From: an uncultured Clostridia bacterium
GTDB lineage: Bacteria; Bacillota; Clostridia; Oscillospirales; Acutalibacteraceae
Reading direction: 5' to 3'
Assembly (NCBI GenBank): GCA_937901145.1
Contig: CALCHE010000254.1
Span: 1 to 5,322 of the forward strand
Length of the DNA stretch: 5,322 nucleotides
The translations under genes were made by a program, and so were the position numbers. The notes under the pieces were generated by a model. That model saw only the letters and a list, made by a program, of their open reading frames with translations. It made no database searches and was not told the origin of the DNA. The stretch's first letter is position 1. Every line of letters starts with the position of its first letter. Positions 5,217 to 5,322 of the stretch are shown here, piece after piece.

Positions 5217-5223
5217 AAAGGAG
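5217..5223 (+). promoter_or_regulatory. Shine-Dalgarno site for a TTG start
   Basis: AAAGGAG lies 11 nt before the TTG at 5235. GTG and TTG codons nearer by are in frames that hit a stop within a few dozen bases, so the TTG at 5235 is the only usable start. Confidence 0.7.
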
Positions 5224-5234
5224 AGTGTGTTTGT

Positions 5235-5322
5235 TTGGGAAAAGTTAAATCATTTTTCACCGAAGTAAAAACTCACTGGAAAACCCCCGCTGAAGGTAAG
5301 TATGTTCCTTACAGGGAATATA
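5235..5322 (+). CDS. N-terminus of a gene cut by the window end, possibly a membrane transporter
   Basis: Only 29 codons are visible, with a TTG start: MGKVKSFFTEVKTHWKTPA followed by EGKYVPYREY. The frame has no stop to the window edge and is preceded by a good promoter and ribosome-binding site. The segment is cytoplasmic in character and contains 'KTHWKTP..GKYVPYREY', which I recall at the start of clostridial MFS/glycoside-cation symporter-like transporters. That recall is weak evidence, and no membrane helix is reached before the sequence ends. Upstream of TTG the same frame has no other start codon back to the ribosome-binding site. Confidence 0.7.
   Translation, partial: MGKVKSFFTEVKTHWKTPAEGKYVPYREY

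Overview
The window reads as chromosomal DNA of a low-to-mid GC Bacillota bacterium, most likely a gut-type member of the Clostridia (Oscillospirales/Ruminococcaceae-like). The grounds are a GSI-alpha glutamine synthetase close to the Bacillus type, a DnaD-like/DnaI-like helicase-loader gene pair, strong sigma-A promoters, a tRNA-Thr with encoded CCA and a U discriminator base, and intergenic CTTCG-hairpin repeats. The lineage is inferred from recall of protein families, not from a search.

Layout: positions 1-85 hold nothing I can name. A consensus promoter (86-114) drives a small secreted protein (171-659) that has a signal peptide, a beta-rich repeat-like domain and a phenylalanine-rich amphipathic C-terminal helix. 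It ends at a strong terminator (677-705). A second promoter (737-765) drives glnA (811-2142). A weak hairpin (2149-2182) separates glnA from a tightly packed pair, a DnaD-like primosome protein (2206-3249) and a DnaI/DnaC-like AAA+ helicase loader with a four-cysteine zinc motif (3252-4226). A long bidirectional terminator (4232-4275) lies between this pair and a convergent stand-alone HIRAN-domain gene (4308-4652, minus strand). The HIRAN gene and a tRNA-Thr(CGT) (4811-4886, plus strand) are transcribed divergently from recognisable promoters.

Immediately after the tRNA terminator lies the most unusual part of the window. Positions 4922-5095 carry seven short hairpins separated by a 10-bp linker, GATGATATAC or a close variant. 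The stems differ in sequence yet stay complementary. The linkers are inverted in the left half relative to the right half, so the element can fold either as a row of hairpins or as a branched 'fishbone' with symmetric side arms. A 7-bp direct repeat flanks it. The window ends with a promoter and the first 29 codons of a gene starting at TTG (5235), possibly a membrane transporter.

Functionally, glnA (nitrogen assimilation) and the helicase-loader pair (replication initiation and restart) are core genes. The HIRAN protein may be a DNA-end or damage-binding accessory factor. The hairpin array is the strongest candidate for something not covered by standard annotation.
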